Source: a bacterium 1xD42-67 (lineage in GTDB: Bacteria; Bacillota; Clostridia; Oscillospirales; Oscillospiraceae). Taken from it: a stretch of DNA of 64,000 bases. Shown in pieces: positions 1 through 7,920 of the stretch. Numbering within the stretch: position 1 is the first letter of the stretch; every line of letters starts with the position of its first letter. A program made the position numbers and the translations under genes. The notes beneath the pieces are model-generated. The model ran no database searches and was not told the DNA's origin. It saw only the letters and a program-made list of their open reading frames with translations. Location of the stretch: NCBI GenBank assembly GCA_003612335.1, contig RAYO01000002.1, positions 1 to 64,000 of the forward strand, written 5' to 3'.

Positions 1-329
1 CAGCCGATGGCCTCCTCCATGATGACGGGGACCTGCTCCGCCGCCAGGTCGTGGAGCTGGATGGTCTCGCAGGTGGTCAGCTTCATCCGGCCCACCTGCT
101 CCCGCTCCACCGTTTCGGCCAGGAACTTCAGCCGCTCCAGGGTCAGCCGCCCCGCCGGCATGCGCAGGCGGAGCATGTGCTTGGAGGGGTCCCGCTGGGC
201 ATAGGAGCCCAAGCCGCCTGAGGTCCCCTTATAGGCTTTCCGGTCCAGCTCTCCCTTGTCGAAGGAGCCGATGGTGCTCTTGAAGTCCGCGATCTCAGCG
301 CGGAAGGTGTTCGTCCACTGTTCGTTCAT
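1..329 (-). CDS. Nitrite/sulfite reductase ferredoxin-like protein, N-terminal part (cut by window edge)
   Basis: The minus strand reads from an ATG at 327-329 and stays open to position 1, so only about 109 residues are visible. The segment GGLGSYAQRDPSKHMLRLRM followed by a run ending VGRMKLTTCETIQLHDL matches the ferredoxin-like half-domain of the siroheme nitrite/sulfite reductase family, which precedes the siroheme/4Fe-4S core. The catalytic Cys motifs lie beyond the edge, so assimilatory and dissimilatory types cannot be told apart. An AGGA lies just upstream of the start, and a consensus promoter lies 80 bp upstream. It is divergent from the broken ATPase gene. Confidence 0.75.
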   Translation of the reverse strand, partial: MNEQWTNTFRAEIADFKSTIGSFDKGELDRKAYKGTSGGLGSYAQRDPSKHMLRLRMPAGRLTLERLKFLAETVEREQVGRMKLTTCETIQLHDLAAEQVPVIMEEAIG

Positions 330-406
330 TAGGTCGTCCTGCCTTTCCCTGATCGTATCTGTGATCTGCCGGGAGCCCTCCCGGCGCACCTTGGATAGTT
401 TCCCTC

Positions 407-435
407 ATTATACCAAAAGCCAAACCAAGATACAA
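407..435 (-). promoter_or_regulatory. Promoter of the reductase-like gene
   Basis: On the minus strand, TTGTAT (430-435), a 17-bp spacer and TATAAT (407-412) preceded by TGG, an extended -10. The rest of 330-531 shows no gene. Confidence 0.75.
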
Positions 436-531
436 TCCCTGAGAGCGGTATTTCTGCCGGTCTTTTCCCGCACCAAAGCCCCCTTCTCCACATAGTCTGA
501 GGCGTAATAACGTTGATACGGAGGGTCGCTT

Positions 532-855
532 ATGACTGCTTTGCCACATATCCGATATTTTCTGGGGGCCAACTCCCCCAGCGGCTTCTATTCTCTGTAC
601 GACCAGCTGATCTCCCCGGAGGAAGCCCGGGCCGTCTACATCCTGAAGGGGGGGCCGGGCTGCGGCAAGTCCACCCTTATGCGCAGGGCCGCCGCCCAGG
701 CGGAGGAGGCTGGGCTGGATACGGAATACATCCTCTGCTCCGGCGATCCGGATTCCCTGGACGCCGTCCTCCTTCCCGCAAAAGGCGTGGCCATCGTGGA
801 CGGGACAGCGCCCCAGGGCGTCGTTACCTTGGGACACTTGCGCATTTCTCTGTAA
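532..855 (+). pseudogene. P-loop ATPase, N-terminal fragment disrupted by the insertion
   Basis: ATG at 532 behind a GGAGGG site. Residues 1-91 are native: a Walker A motif GGPGCGKST (about residues 40-48) and a C-terminal ...AIVDGTAP. They match the start of a family of ~360-residue proteins with two tandem P-loop domains (PRK06851-like, unknown function). After residue 91 the frame enters the inserted element (QGVVTLGHLRISL) and stops at 855. The native continuation, starting TAPHVVEPKYPG, is at 5893 in the same frame, so fragment plus remainder gives an ordinary ~360-residue protein. Whether the short fragment is made or functional is unknown. Confidence 0.85.
805..815 (+). repeat. Left attachment core (attL) of the element
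   Basis: ACAGCGCCCCA, in frame as ACA GCG CCC (Thr-Ala-Pro) of the ATPase. It is identical to 5893-5903. Confidence 0.85.
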
Positions 856-866
856 TCTGATATACT
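838..866 (+). promoter_or_regulatory. Promoter for the HAD gene inside the element
   Basis: TTGCGC (838-843), 17-bp spacer, TATACT (861-866), about 20 bp inside the left end. Confidence 0.55.
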
Positions 867-919
867 GGCCTGGATTTTATACCGTTGGATCCAGCGGCAA
901 AGAAATGAGGAAAACAAGT

Positions 920-1717
920 ATGTATTCCATTGATCTTCAGAAGAAAAAGGGCTTCATCTGCGATATGGACGGCGTCATCTACCACGGCAATCAGGTCCTG
1001 CCTGGGGTTCCGGAGTTCATCCGGTGGCTCAACGAGGAGAAAAAGTCCTACCTCTTTTTGACCAACAACAGCGGATCCACCCCAAAGGAGCTCCAGCAGA
1101 AGCTGGCCCGCATGGGCCTGGACGTGTCCGAGGAGCATTTCTACACCAGCGCTCTGGCCACGGCGGCCTTTTTGAAGAGCCAGGCCCCGGGCTGCTCCGT
1201 CTATGCCCTGGGGGAGGCGGGCCTGCTCAACGCCCTGTACGACGCGGACATCACCATGAACGACATCGACCCCGACTATGTGGTCATCGGGGAGAGCCGG
1301 AACTACTCCCTGGATACCATCACCAAAGCCATCAACCTTGTTTTGGGCGGGGCCAAGCTCATCGGAGCCAATTCCGACGTCTCGGCTCCGGGAGAAGAGA
1401 TGACTGTCCCGGCCTGCGGCGCCCTAGTGGCCCCCATCGAGATGGCCACCGGGACGAAGGCCTACTTCTGCGGCAAGCCCAACCCGCTGATGATGCGCAC
1501 CGGCCTGCGGCTGCTCAAGTGCCATTCAGAGGACGCGGTGATGGTGGGCGACCGGATGGACACCGATGTGATCTCCGGCCTGGAGAGCGGGATGTCCACC
1601 ATCCTGGTCCTGTCGGGCATCTCCACCCCGGAGACGCTGAAGACCTTCTCCTACCGCCCGTCCATGATCCTGAACGGGGTGGGGGACATCGTCCGGGCCG
1701 CCAAGGGGGAGGCCTAA
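920..1717 (+). CDS. HAD-IIA family phosphatase (NagD-like)
   Basis: A 265-residue cytosolic hydrolase expected to dephosphorylate small phosphometabolites. Visible motifs are the HAD motif I CDMDGVIYHG (nucleophile Asp and acid/base Asp), TNNSG (motif II Thr/Ser region), a motif III Lys in FCGKPNP, and the metal-binding GDRMDTD near residue 205. The spacing fits subclass IIA (NagD/AraL/PNPase-like). The ATG at 920 is preferred to that at 905 because GAGGA lies 8 bp before it. It is the only rightward gene of the inserted element, and its stop overlaps the recombinase stop on the other strand by about 3 bp. Substrate not predictable. Confidence 0.85.
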   Translation: MYSIDLQKKKGFICDMDGVIYHGNQVLPGVPEFIRWLNEEKKSYLFLTNNSGSTPKELQQKLARMGLDVSEEHFYTSALATAAFLKSQAPGCSVYALGEAGLLNALYDADITMNDIDPDYVVIGESRNYSLDTITKAINLVLGGAKLIGANSDVSAPGEEMTVPACGALVAPIEMATGTKAYFCGKPNPLMMRTGLRLLKCHSEDAVMVGDRMDTDVISGLESGMSTILVLSGISTPETLKTFSYRPSMILNGVGDIVRAAKGEA

Positions 1718-3261
1718 AACCTCCAGGTCACCCTGATCTCCTGCCGGCCGGTATTCGGGTCCCGCTCGCAGACCTCGATTTTATCCACTAGTCCCACCAC
1801 CAGTTCCCGTGGGACGGTTTCCAGCCGCAAAAGCTCTTTTGCCCGCTCTATCAACTCGCCTTGCTGTTCCGGAGGCTCCCTCTCCGCCAGCGCTTCCCTG
1901 ATGGAATCAAGCCGCTGCTCCAGGCGGCTTTTTTCCTCCAAAAGGGACTGGTCCAGCTCCACGAACTGGCTCACGCTGAGGATACCGGCCACTCTGTCCA
2001 AGTACAGCGTTTTCAGCGCCTGGCTCCGCTTCTCCAACCGGGCGGTCAGGGCCTTTTGCTCCTGCTCCAGCGCCTCCCGGCGAGTATCCTTTTGCGGCTG
2101 GAGGTCCTTGGGATCCAGCTGATAGTAGGTCTGGACGTAGTAGCGGATGCGCTCCGAGATCAGGTCGATCAGCTGGTCCAGGCGCACCGAGTGCCGGGTA
2201 CACAGTTTTTGACTTCTGCTGTCGGCATACAGCTTGCACCGCAGATAGGCCCGCTTGCCGTTGGAGCACTTGCTCATGGTGGCGCCGCAGTCGGCACACT
2301 TCACCAATCCGGCTAACAGGTGGGTTTCCCCTGTTCCGTCCGTCCGGGTACGCAGCTTCAACCCCCGCTGGACCGCCTCAAAGGTCGCCCGGTCGATGAT
2401 GGGCTCGTGGGTGCCCTCCACTCGATACCACTTACTTTCTGGGGTATCAATAATAACCTTGGACTTGTAGCTGACCTTTCGCCGTCGGCCCTGGATCATC
2501 ACGCCCGTGTACATCTCGTTCGTCAAGATCCGCCCCACCGTCACCTTGTTCCACAGCCCGAAATCGTGCTTGACGGGATGGTTGCAGGTCCAGCCCTGCT
2601 CCGCCTTGTAGCGGGTGGGATTTGGGATACCCCGTTGGTTCAGCAGATAGGCGATGTTCTGCCGCCCGTGACCCTCCAGCGACCATCGGTAGATCTGCCG
2701 CACCACCTCCGCCGCCTCCGGGTCTGGGATGATGTGGTTTTTGTCCGCCGGGTCCTTTTGATAGCCGTAGATGGGTGATCCGCCGATGTATTTGCCCTCC
2801 CGCCGCTTCAGGTCAAAGACCATGCGGACGTTTTCAGACAGGTCCTCCAGATACCACTCGTTTACCAGACCATTGATCTGCCGGGCTTTCTTATTACCCT
2901 TGACCTCCGTGTCAGCGTTGTCGGCCACAGCGATGAACCGGATACCCCAGATGGGGAACAGGCCGTGGATGTACTTCTCCACCAGTTCCATGTCTCGGGT
3001 GAAGCGGGACTGGCTCTTGCACAGGACGATCTGGAATTTCTTCTGTTTGGCCGCCTCGATCATGCGGTTGAAGTCCGGGCGGTTACTGTCGATTCCTGAG
3101 AGGTCCTCGTCACTGTAGATGGCGTAGATGTCCCACCCGTGATCGATGGCGTAGCGGGTCAGCAGCGACTTCTGGTTCTGGATGCTCTCCGACTCGGGCT
3201 GATGCTTGTCTTCGTCCTCCTTGCTCAGTCGTGTATAGATCGCACAAAGGATCGGCCCCAC
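1714..3261 (-). CDS. Large serine recombinase (resolvase/invertase N-terminal, recombinase and zinc-ribbon domains)
   Basis: 515 residues. The N-terminal resolvase-type domain has the nucleophilic Ser in AIYTRLSKED (Ser13). A recombinase domain follows (about residues 160-300; GGSPIYGYQKD, then the PIYGY/ILTNEMYTGVMIQGR region typical of TnpX/Tn4451-type enzymes). Then come a Cys-rich zinc-ribbon segment (CADCGATMSKC ... CKLYADSRSQKLC) and a C-terminal coiled coil rich in Glu, Leu and Arg. It would integrate and excise DNA by Ser-linked double-strand breaks at short att sites. The start is GTG at 3259-3261, right after GAGGAG; initiation may be coupled to the tiny ORF just upstream. It is the obvious agent of the surrounding insertion. 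Confidence 0.93.
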   Translation of the reverse strand: MGPILCAIYTRLSKEDEDKHQPESESIQNQKSLLTRYAIDHGWDIYAIYSDEDLSGIDSNRPDFNRMIEAAKQKKFQIVLCKSQSRFTRDMELVEKYIHGLFPIWGIRFIAVADNADTEVKGNKKARQINGLVNEWYLEDLSENVRMVFDLKRREGKYIGGSPIYGYQKDPADKNHIIPDPEAAEVVRQIYRWSLEGHGRQNIAYLLNQRGIPNPTRYKAEQGWTCNHPVKHDFGLWNKVTVGRILTNEMYTGVMIQGRRRKVSYKSKVIIDTPESKWYRVEGTHEPIIDRATFEAVQRGLKLRTRTDGTGETHLLAGLVKCADCGATMSKCSNGKRAYLRCKLYADSRSQKLCTRHSVRLDQLIDLISERIRYYVQTYYQLDPKDLQPQKDTRREALEQEQKALTARLEKRSQALKTLYLDRVAGILSVSQFVELDQSLLEEKSRLEQRLDSIREALAEREPPEQQGELIERAKELLRLETVPRELVVGLVDKIEVCERDPNTGRQEIRVTWRF

Positions 3262-3265
3262 CTCC

Positions 3266-3379
3266 TCACCTGCGGAGGGCCTTGGCCAGCCAGGCGGCGA
3301 CAGCCTGACGGACCAGGCGCTCTGACGGACCTGGGGCCGGCGGATGGTGCTCCTTCAAGATCAGATCGGTCTCTTTCAT
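3266..3379 (-). CDS. Small 37-residue ORF coupled to the recombinase
   Basis: ATG at 3377-3379 with an ideal GGAGG 7 bp upstream; the stop TGA (3266-3268) is 4 bp before the recombinase start. The product begins MKETDLILKEHH and ends in a basic amphipathic stretch (LVRQAVAAWLAKALRR). Two roles are possible: a recombination directionality factor, or a leader peptide that couples translation of the recombinase. Nothing was recognised by similarity; coding status rests on the ribosome binding site and position. Confidence 0.5.
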   Translation of the reverse strand: MKETDLILKEHHPPAPGPSERLVRQAVAAWLAKALRR

Positions 3380-3424
3380 ACGATCGCCTCCAGGAAACTG
3401 TATGCGGGCACAGGGAGGGCTATG

Positions 3425-3454
3425 AAAAAGGCAGACGTACAGGACGTCTGCCTT
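3425..3454 (-). terminator. Rho-independent terminator after cca
   Basis: Perfect 11-bp stem AAGGCAGACGT (3428-3438) / ACGTCTGCCTT (3444-3454), loop of 5. On the minus strand it is followed by TTTTT (A run at 3425-3429). Confidence 0.85.
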
Positions 3455-3475
3455 TGGTTCGGAACGGTGAGCGCT

Positions 3476-4801
3476 TCATTTCCGGAGCAGCCCCAGCAGG
3501 ACCTCCCGCTGGTTTTCCGCCTCTCCGCAGACCACCCGCTCCAGCAGCGCGTTCAGCGTCCGGCCCACCTCCGGGCCTGGTGCGATCCCTGCCGCGATGA
3601 CATCCCGGCCGTTGACGGCCAAGTCTTTCAGGGAAAAGCACTGTCCCTGGGCCAGGATCTCCTCCGCCTTCGCCTGCAGCGCGTCCAGCTCCGCCAGCCG
3701 GTCCCTGACCAGCTCCCTGGCCTGTCCCATGTTGTCTGCCCGCTTGACCTCCAGGAGCTGGAAGAAGGTCTCGGGTCCCAGGCGGCTGAGCCATTTCCGG
3801 ACGGCCTGGCTCCGGAGGGGGATCTGCACGTCGTGGCGCTCCACCAGGGTGACCACCTGCTCCCGGGTCCTGTTGTCGAATCTCAGCGCCCGGAGCATCT
3901 CGTCCGCCAGCTTGGCACTGACAGCGGGGTGGCCGTAGAAGTGGTCGATCCCGTCTTCGTCGGTGGATCGGCAGGCGGGCTTGCCGATATCGTGGAGGAG
4001 CATGGCCAGTCTGAGGATCAGGTCGGCCGGTGCCGCCTCCACCGTGTGGATGGTGTGTTCCCAGCCGCCCCAGCAGTGCCAGGGGTTGTTCTGCTCCAAG
4101 CCGATCAGCGGCCCCAGCTGGGGCCAGAACTGGCAGAGCACATCCGGATACTGCCGCAGGACGTCCCCGACGTGCTGCCCCACCAGCAGCCTGCACAGCT
4201 CCGCATCGATCCGCTCCGCCGCCACCCGCTCCAGCATATGGCAGTTCTCGTGGATGGCCTGGGCGGTGCGCGCCTCGATCCCGTAGCCGAACACGGCGGC
4301 GAACCGCAGGGCCCGCATCACCCGCAGGCCGTCCTCCTGGAAGCGGTGAGTGGGCTCGCCCACACAGCGGATGAGGCCGGACCCGATGTCGTCCTCGCCG
4401 CCAAAGGGGTCCCGCAGATCCCCCTCCAGCCCCATGGCGATGGCGTTCATGGTGAGATCCCGCCGGGCCAGGTCGGCCTCCAGACTGGAGACGAATTCCA
4501 CATAGTCCGGGCGGCGGCTGTCGGAGTAGGGGCCCTCGGTGCGGTAGGTGGTGATCTCATAGGGCTCGCCCTCCTCCAGCACAGTGACGGTGCCATGCTT
4601 CAGCCCGGTCTCGACGATCCGCTGGCCGGCAAAGCATTTTTCTGTCTCTTCCGGGCGGGCAGAGGTGCAGATGTCCCAGTCGTGAGGTTCGACGCCCCGG
4701 AGCAGATCCCGGACACAGCCGCCCACCAGATAGGCCTCGTAGCCGGCGCTGGTCAGGGCCTCGAGGATACGCCGCGCTCCCGCAGGGATCTCAGATCTCA
4801 T
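3476..4801 (-). CDS. cca: CCA-adding enzyme / tRNA nucleotidyltransferase (class II, HD domain)
   Basis: 441 residues, full length. It restores or adds the 3' CCA of tRNAs. Visible are the class II polymerase-beta head LVGGCVRD, the metal-binding DWDICTSA, RRDLTMNAIA, and the LRVMRALRFAA neck; an HD-type domain HDIGKP follows in the C-terminal half. The ATG at 4799-4801 overlaps the upstream nucleotidyltransferase stop by 11 bp, so the two form an operon, and a strong terminator follows. It lies wholly inside the serine-recombinase element, which is unusual for a tRNA-maturation gene. Whether another copy exists elsewhere cannot be seen. Confidence 0.93.
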   Translation of the reverse strand: MRSEIPAGARRILEALTSAGYEAYLVGGCVRDLLRGVEPHDWDICTSARPEETEKCFAGQRIVETGLKHGTVTVLEEGEPYEITTYRTEGPYSDSRRPDYVEFVSSLEADLARRDLTMNAIAMGLEGDLRDPFGGEDDIGSGLIRCVGEPTHRFQEDGLRVMRALRFAAVFGYGIEARTAQAIHENCHMLERVAAERIDAELCRLLVGQHVGDVLRQYPDVLCQFWPQLGPLIGLEQNNPWHCWGGWEHTIHTVEAAPADLILRLAMLLHDIGKPACRSTDEDGIDHFYGHPAVSAKLADEMLRALRFDNRTREQVVTLVERHDVQIPLRSQAVRKWLSRLGPETFFQLLEVKRADNMGQARELVRDRLAELDALQAKAEEILAQGQCFSLKDLAVNGRDVIAAGIAPGPEVGRTLNALLERVVCGEAENQREVLLGLLRK

Positions 4802-5800
4802 CCCGCACCACCCTCTCGTTGACCTCCATCTGGAATGCCTCGATCCGGGCCAGGTCGGGCGTCTCCGGGAGGGATGTGTGTTCCTTGGCGCGATCCAACC
4901 GTTTTTCCAGTTCGTTCAGCAGGTCGTAAAAGGCGGAGTTGAAGGTGTGGTCCTCCTTCTGATAGCGCCCCTTCCGGATATCCATGAGCAGGTCGTGGTC
5001 CGCCGCCCGGAAGGTGACGATCTCCTCCTTCTCCAAAATGTCCAGGCACATGAGATAGAGGCGCACCAGGTGCATGGCGTGCTTGTTCAGGTGGGCATCG
5101 TCCTTTTTCTTGTTCCGGTGGTGGATCTTATCATAGTTCCGGGCGATCTCCGCCAGCTCGCTGACCATGCCGGTAAAGGTGCGCAGAGGGACCTGCTCCA
5201 TATGGATATCCGCCACCACCTGAGGATCGCCCTCCACATCGGCAACAGACAGTTTGATCTGCTCCGGAGCAAAGCTGCGGTATCGCTCCGGGAAAGTGGA
5301 GACGGCGTTCTCACAGGAGCCTATGATGTGCCGTTCCTTTGCCTCAGCGGGGTAGGCGTCATGGGCCAGGGCGTTCTCCAGCCGCCGGAGCTGCTGGCTG
5401 GCGTAGCCGCCGAAGGAGGCGGCCGCCCGGCGGGAGAGGAACATCTTCCGCTGATTGATGAGCTGTTTCCCGATGGGGTGAGGACCAGATAGTGCTCCGG
5501 CCTGCAGCCCAGCAGCTCGATGACGTTGGGGTTGCAGCTGGTCAGCAGGGCAAGGAGCTTGTTGAAGGCATACACCACAGTATCCGTCCCGGTATCCACC
5601 ACCTGCTCGAAGCTCCCCGTCCCCAGCAGGTCCGCCTTGCTGTTCAGGGCGCAGCCCCGGATGTCGATGTCTGAGCCCTCCACGTTGGTGCCGTAGGCAT
5701 AGCTGCCCCCATAGGTCAAAAAGATGATGTTCCGCCCCAGGCGGGGATCGGTCTTCAAAGATCGGTATCCTGGCCGGCTGAGCAGATCCAATATGAACAC
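4791..5800 (-). pseudogene. Nucleotidyltransferase (COG3541-like), frameshifted
   Basis: Two overlapping minus frames together encode one polymerase-beta superfamily nucleotidyltransferase of ~335 residues. The N-terminal part holds the catalytic GGSYAYGTNVEGSDIDIRG (G-S and D-x-D). The C-terminal part starts at PIGKQLINQRKMFLSRRAA and holds HLNKHAMHLVRLYLM. They are joined only if one C is added to the C4 run (G4 at 5475-5478 on the plus strand), where ACC CCA TCG should read ACC CCC ATC. This is a one-base deletion or a homopolymer sequencing error. The start is GTG at 5798-5800, or TTG at 5789-5791, which has better spacing from GGAGG. It overlaps cca and is read with it. Confidence 0.75.
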
Positions 5801-5842
5801 CTCCGATCTGCAAGATCCTGTATCAAAGATATCATCAGGGAT

Positions 5843-5871
5843 AGATTATCCGATACAGGGCGCCAAGTCAA
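5843..5871 (-). promoter_or_regulatory. Possible promoter of the nucleotidyltransferase-cca operon
   Basis: Minus strand: TTGACT (5866-5871), 17-bp spacer, TAATCT (5843-5848). GATAAT is the alternative -10, with a 15-bp spacer. The -10 match is poor. Confidence 0.4.
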
Positions 5872-5892
5872 GGGAAACCGTGTCTTTATGGA

Positions 5893-5903
5893 ACAGCGCC
5901 CCA
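5893..5903 (+). repeat. Right attachment core (attR) of the element
   Basis: ACAGCGCCCCA, identical to 805-815. Here it continues in frame into CAC GTG GTG GAG, the native ATPase sequence. Confidence 0.85.
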
Positions 5904-6702
5904 CGTGGTGGAGCCCAAATATCCCGGCGCGGTGGAGCGGTATGTGAACATGGGGGACTGCTATGACAAACAGGCCCTCTGGCCCCTGCGGCAGGAGATC
6001 ATGGACTGCATGGCGGGGTATAAAGGCTGTTACCAGCGGGCCTACCGCTGTTTGGGGGCGGCGGCGGAGATCATGGAGGACCAGCGGGCCACCCTGATCA
6101 CCGATGCCCTGTCTCAAAAGCTGGCCAAGCGGGCCAAGGGGATCCTCTCCCGGGAGGTGCCCCGGCGGAAGACGGAGGAGCCCGGCCGGATCCGCCAGCG
6201 GTTCCTGGGCGCAGTGACCCACCGGGGATCTGTGTGCCTGTACAGCACCGCACTGGCCCAGTGCGAGCGGATCTACGCCCTGTCAGACAGCTGCGGGCTG
6301 GCCCATGAGCTGCTGATCCACCTCCTGGCCGGGACGGCGGCCAGCGGCTATGACGCGGTGGCCTGTCCCGACCCGATGGCCCCTGACCGGCTGGCCCATA
6401 TGCTGGTGCCCCAGCTGGGGCTGGCCTTCCTCTCCGCCGCCGGAGAGCTGCCCCCGGAGATCCGGCCCTACCGCCATATCCGCCTGGACGCTGCGGCGGA
6501 CGGTGAGCTCCTGCGGCGCAGCCGCCCCCGCCTGCGCTTCGCCAGGAAGGTCTCCGCTGCTCTGGCGGAGGAGGCAGTGGCCTCTCTGGCCCAGGCCAAG
6601 GCCATGCACGACGACCTGGAGGCCATCTATAACCCCCATGTGGATTTCGGTCTGGTGGAGCGGACCGCCCAGGACATCTGGGAGGAGATCGCATCCTTCT
6701 GA
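5893..6702 (+). pseudogene. P-loop ATPase, C-terminal fragment
   Basis: 269 codons continuing the protein begun at 532 (TAPHVVEPKYPGAVERYVNMGD...). The second half of the family normally carries another P-loop. Here the equivalent site reads ALSDSCGLAHELL, so its phosphate-binding loop looks degenerate. A start at GTG 5905 is possible, but no clear ribosome binding site lies before it, so the fragment is probably silent. The stop is followed by a strong hairpin. Confidence 0.85.
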
Positions 6703-6710
6703 CCGCGGCT

Positions 6711-6738
6711 GCGGGCCCTTCTGTCCAGAGGGGCCCGC
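6711..6738 (+). terminator. Hairpin after the ATPase fragment
   Basis: GCGGGCCC (6711-6718) / GGGCCCGC (6731-6738), 8-bp perfect stem, no T tract. Further on, a weak promoter-like TATACT with upstream TGG sits at 6825-6830 before the next gene. Confidence 0.45.
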
Positions 6739-6888
6739 AACTGTATCTCTGTCCCGCCGCGGTCCCGGACAAAGATCGCGGCGGAGGAACGGATCGGGAT
6801 ATGGCGCGGCGGAGAAAAATGTGGTATACTATGGTCAGACGCGATTGAGAAGGGCGTGGGGCCCATCGAGGAATGGAGGTATCCTGGT

Positions 6889-7908
6889 TTGGACTATGAA
6901 CAGACATTAGGCCGGCTGTGCGCCCTGTCCGGGCCCAGCGGTTTTGAGGAGAGGGCGGCAGAGGCGGCAGCGGAGCTGCTCCGCCCCCTGGTGGATGAGG
7001 TGTACGCCACCCGGCTGGGCAGTGTGGTGGGGGTGCGCCGGTGCGGGCAGGAGGACGCCCCCAAGCTGCTGCTGGACGCCCATCTGGACGAGATCGGATT
7101 CATCGTCACCGGCCACGAGGAGGGCTTCCTCCGATTCGCCCCCCTGGGCGGAGTGGACTCCCGGATGCTGCCCGACCGGGAGGTGGTCATCCTCGCCGAC
7201 CCGCCCATCTCCGGCGTGGTGGCCTGTATGCCCCCCCACGTTCAGACGGCGGAAGATATGGACAAGTCCCTGCCCATTAAGGATCTGTTTATAGATGTGG
7301 GCCTGTCTCAGGAGGAGGCCCAAAGGCGCATCCCCATCGGGACCCCCGCCGCCTACCGTGGGGGCTGTACGCCCCTGGGGGAGGATCTGCTGTGCGGCAA
7401 GGCCCTGGACGACCGGGCGGGCTTCGCCGTCCTGCTGGACGTGCTGGAGCGGCTGAAGGACGAGCCCTTGGGGGTGGATCTGTACGTCCTGGGCTCCACC
7501 CAGGAGGAGACCCATTCCACCGGGGCCATCACCGCCGCCTATGAGATCGCCCCCCGGATGTGCGTGGCGGTGGACGTCACCCACGGGGACAGCCCGGACG
7601 CCTCTAAACACGAGACCTTCCAGCTGGGGGGCGGGCCGGTGATCGGGGTGGGGCCCAACTGCGCCGTGTCCATGTCCGGACGTCTGAAGGCCCTGGCAAA
7701 GCAGGCGGAGATCCCCTTCCAGATCGAGGTCATGGCTGGGTCCAGCGGGACCAACGCCTGGCCCATCCAGATCAGCCGGGAGGGGGTGGCCACAGCGGTG
7801 CTGTCCATCCCGGAGCGGTATATGCATGCCCCAGTGGAGGTGGTCCACAAGCGGGACCTGGAGGACGCCGCCAGGCTGCTGGCCGCCTTTGTGGGAACAT
7901 TGCGATAG
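6889..7908 (+). CDS. M42 family metallopeptidase (glutamyl/leucyl-type aminopeptidase)
   Basis: About 339 residues from a TTG at 6889, chosen because GGAGG (6875-6879) lies 9 bp before it; a GTG at 6856 would place that site inside the gene. M42 enzymes are cytosolic dinuclear-metal aminopeptidases that form dodecameric shells. All expected ligands and catalytic residues appear in order: His in LDAHLDEIGF, bridging Asp in KALDDRAG, the Glu pair in TQEETHSTGA, Asp in VDVTHGD, and the final His in RYMHAP. It is followed 12 bp later by a second member of the family, suggesting a heteromeric or substrate-split pair. Confidence 0.9.
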   Translation: MDYEQTLGRLCALSGPSGFEERAAEAAAELLRPLVDEVYATRLGSVVGVRRCGQEDAPKLLLDAHLDEIGFIVTGHEEGFLRFAPLGGVDSRMLPDREVVILADPPISGVVACMPPHVQTAEDMDKSLPIKDLFIDVGLSQEEAQRRIPIGTPAAYRGGCTPLGEDLLCGKALDDRAGFAVLLDVLERLKDEPLGVDLYVLGSTQEETHSTGAITAAYEIAPRMCVAVDVTHGDSPDASKHETFQLGGGPVIGVGPNCAVSMSGRLKALAKQAEIPFQIEVMAGSSGTNAWPIQISREGVATAVLSIPERYMHAPVEVVHKRDLEDAARLLAAFVGTLR

Positions 7909-7920
7909 GGGGAGGAGCAA

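Larger units (their letters stand above)
805..5903. mobile_element. Serine-recombinase integrative element inserted in the ATPase gene
   Basis: An 11-bp direct repeat ACAGCGCCCCA occurs at 805-815 and 5893-5903. Removing one copy plus everything between (5,088 bp) joins the two ATPase halves exactly in frame. The element carries a HAD phosphatase, a large serine recombinase with a 37-codon upstream ORF, a CCA-adding enzyme and a frameshifted nucleotidyltransferase. Promoters sit just inside both ends (838-866 rightward, 5843-5871 leftward). Joining the two ends around the core recreates an imperfect inverted repeat (GCGCCAAGT near 5860 against ACTTGCGC at 836-843), as expected for a large serine recombinase attP. 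No tail, capsid or conjugation gene is present, so mobility other than by the recombinase is not evident. Confidence 0.85.
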
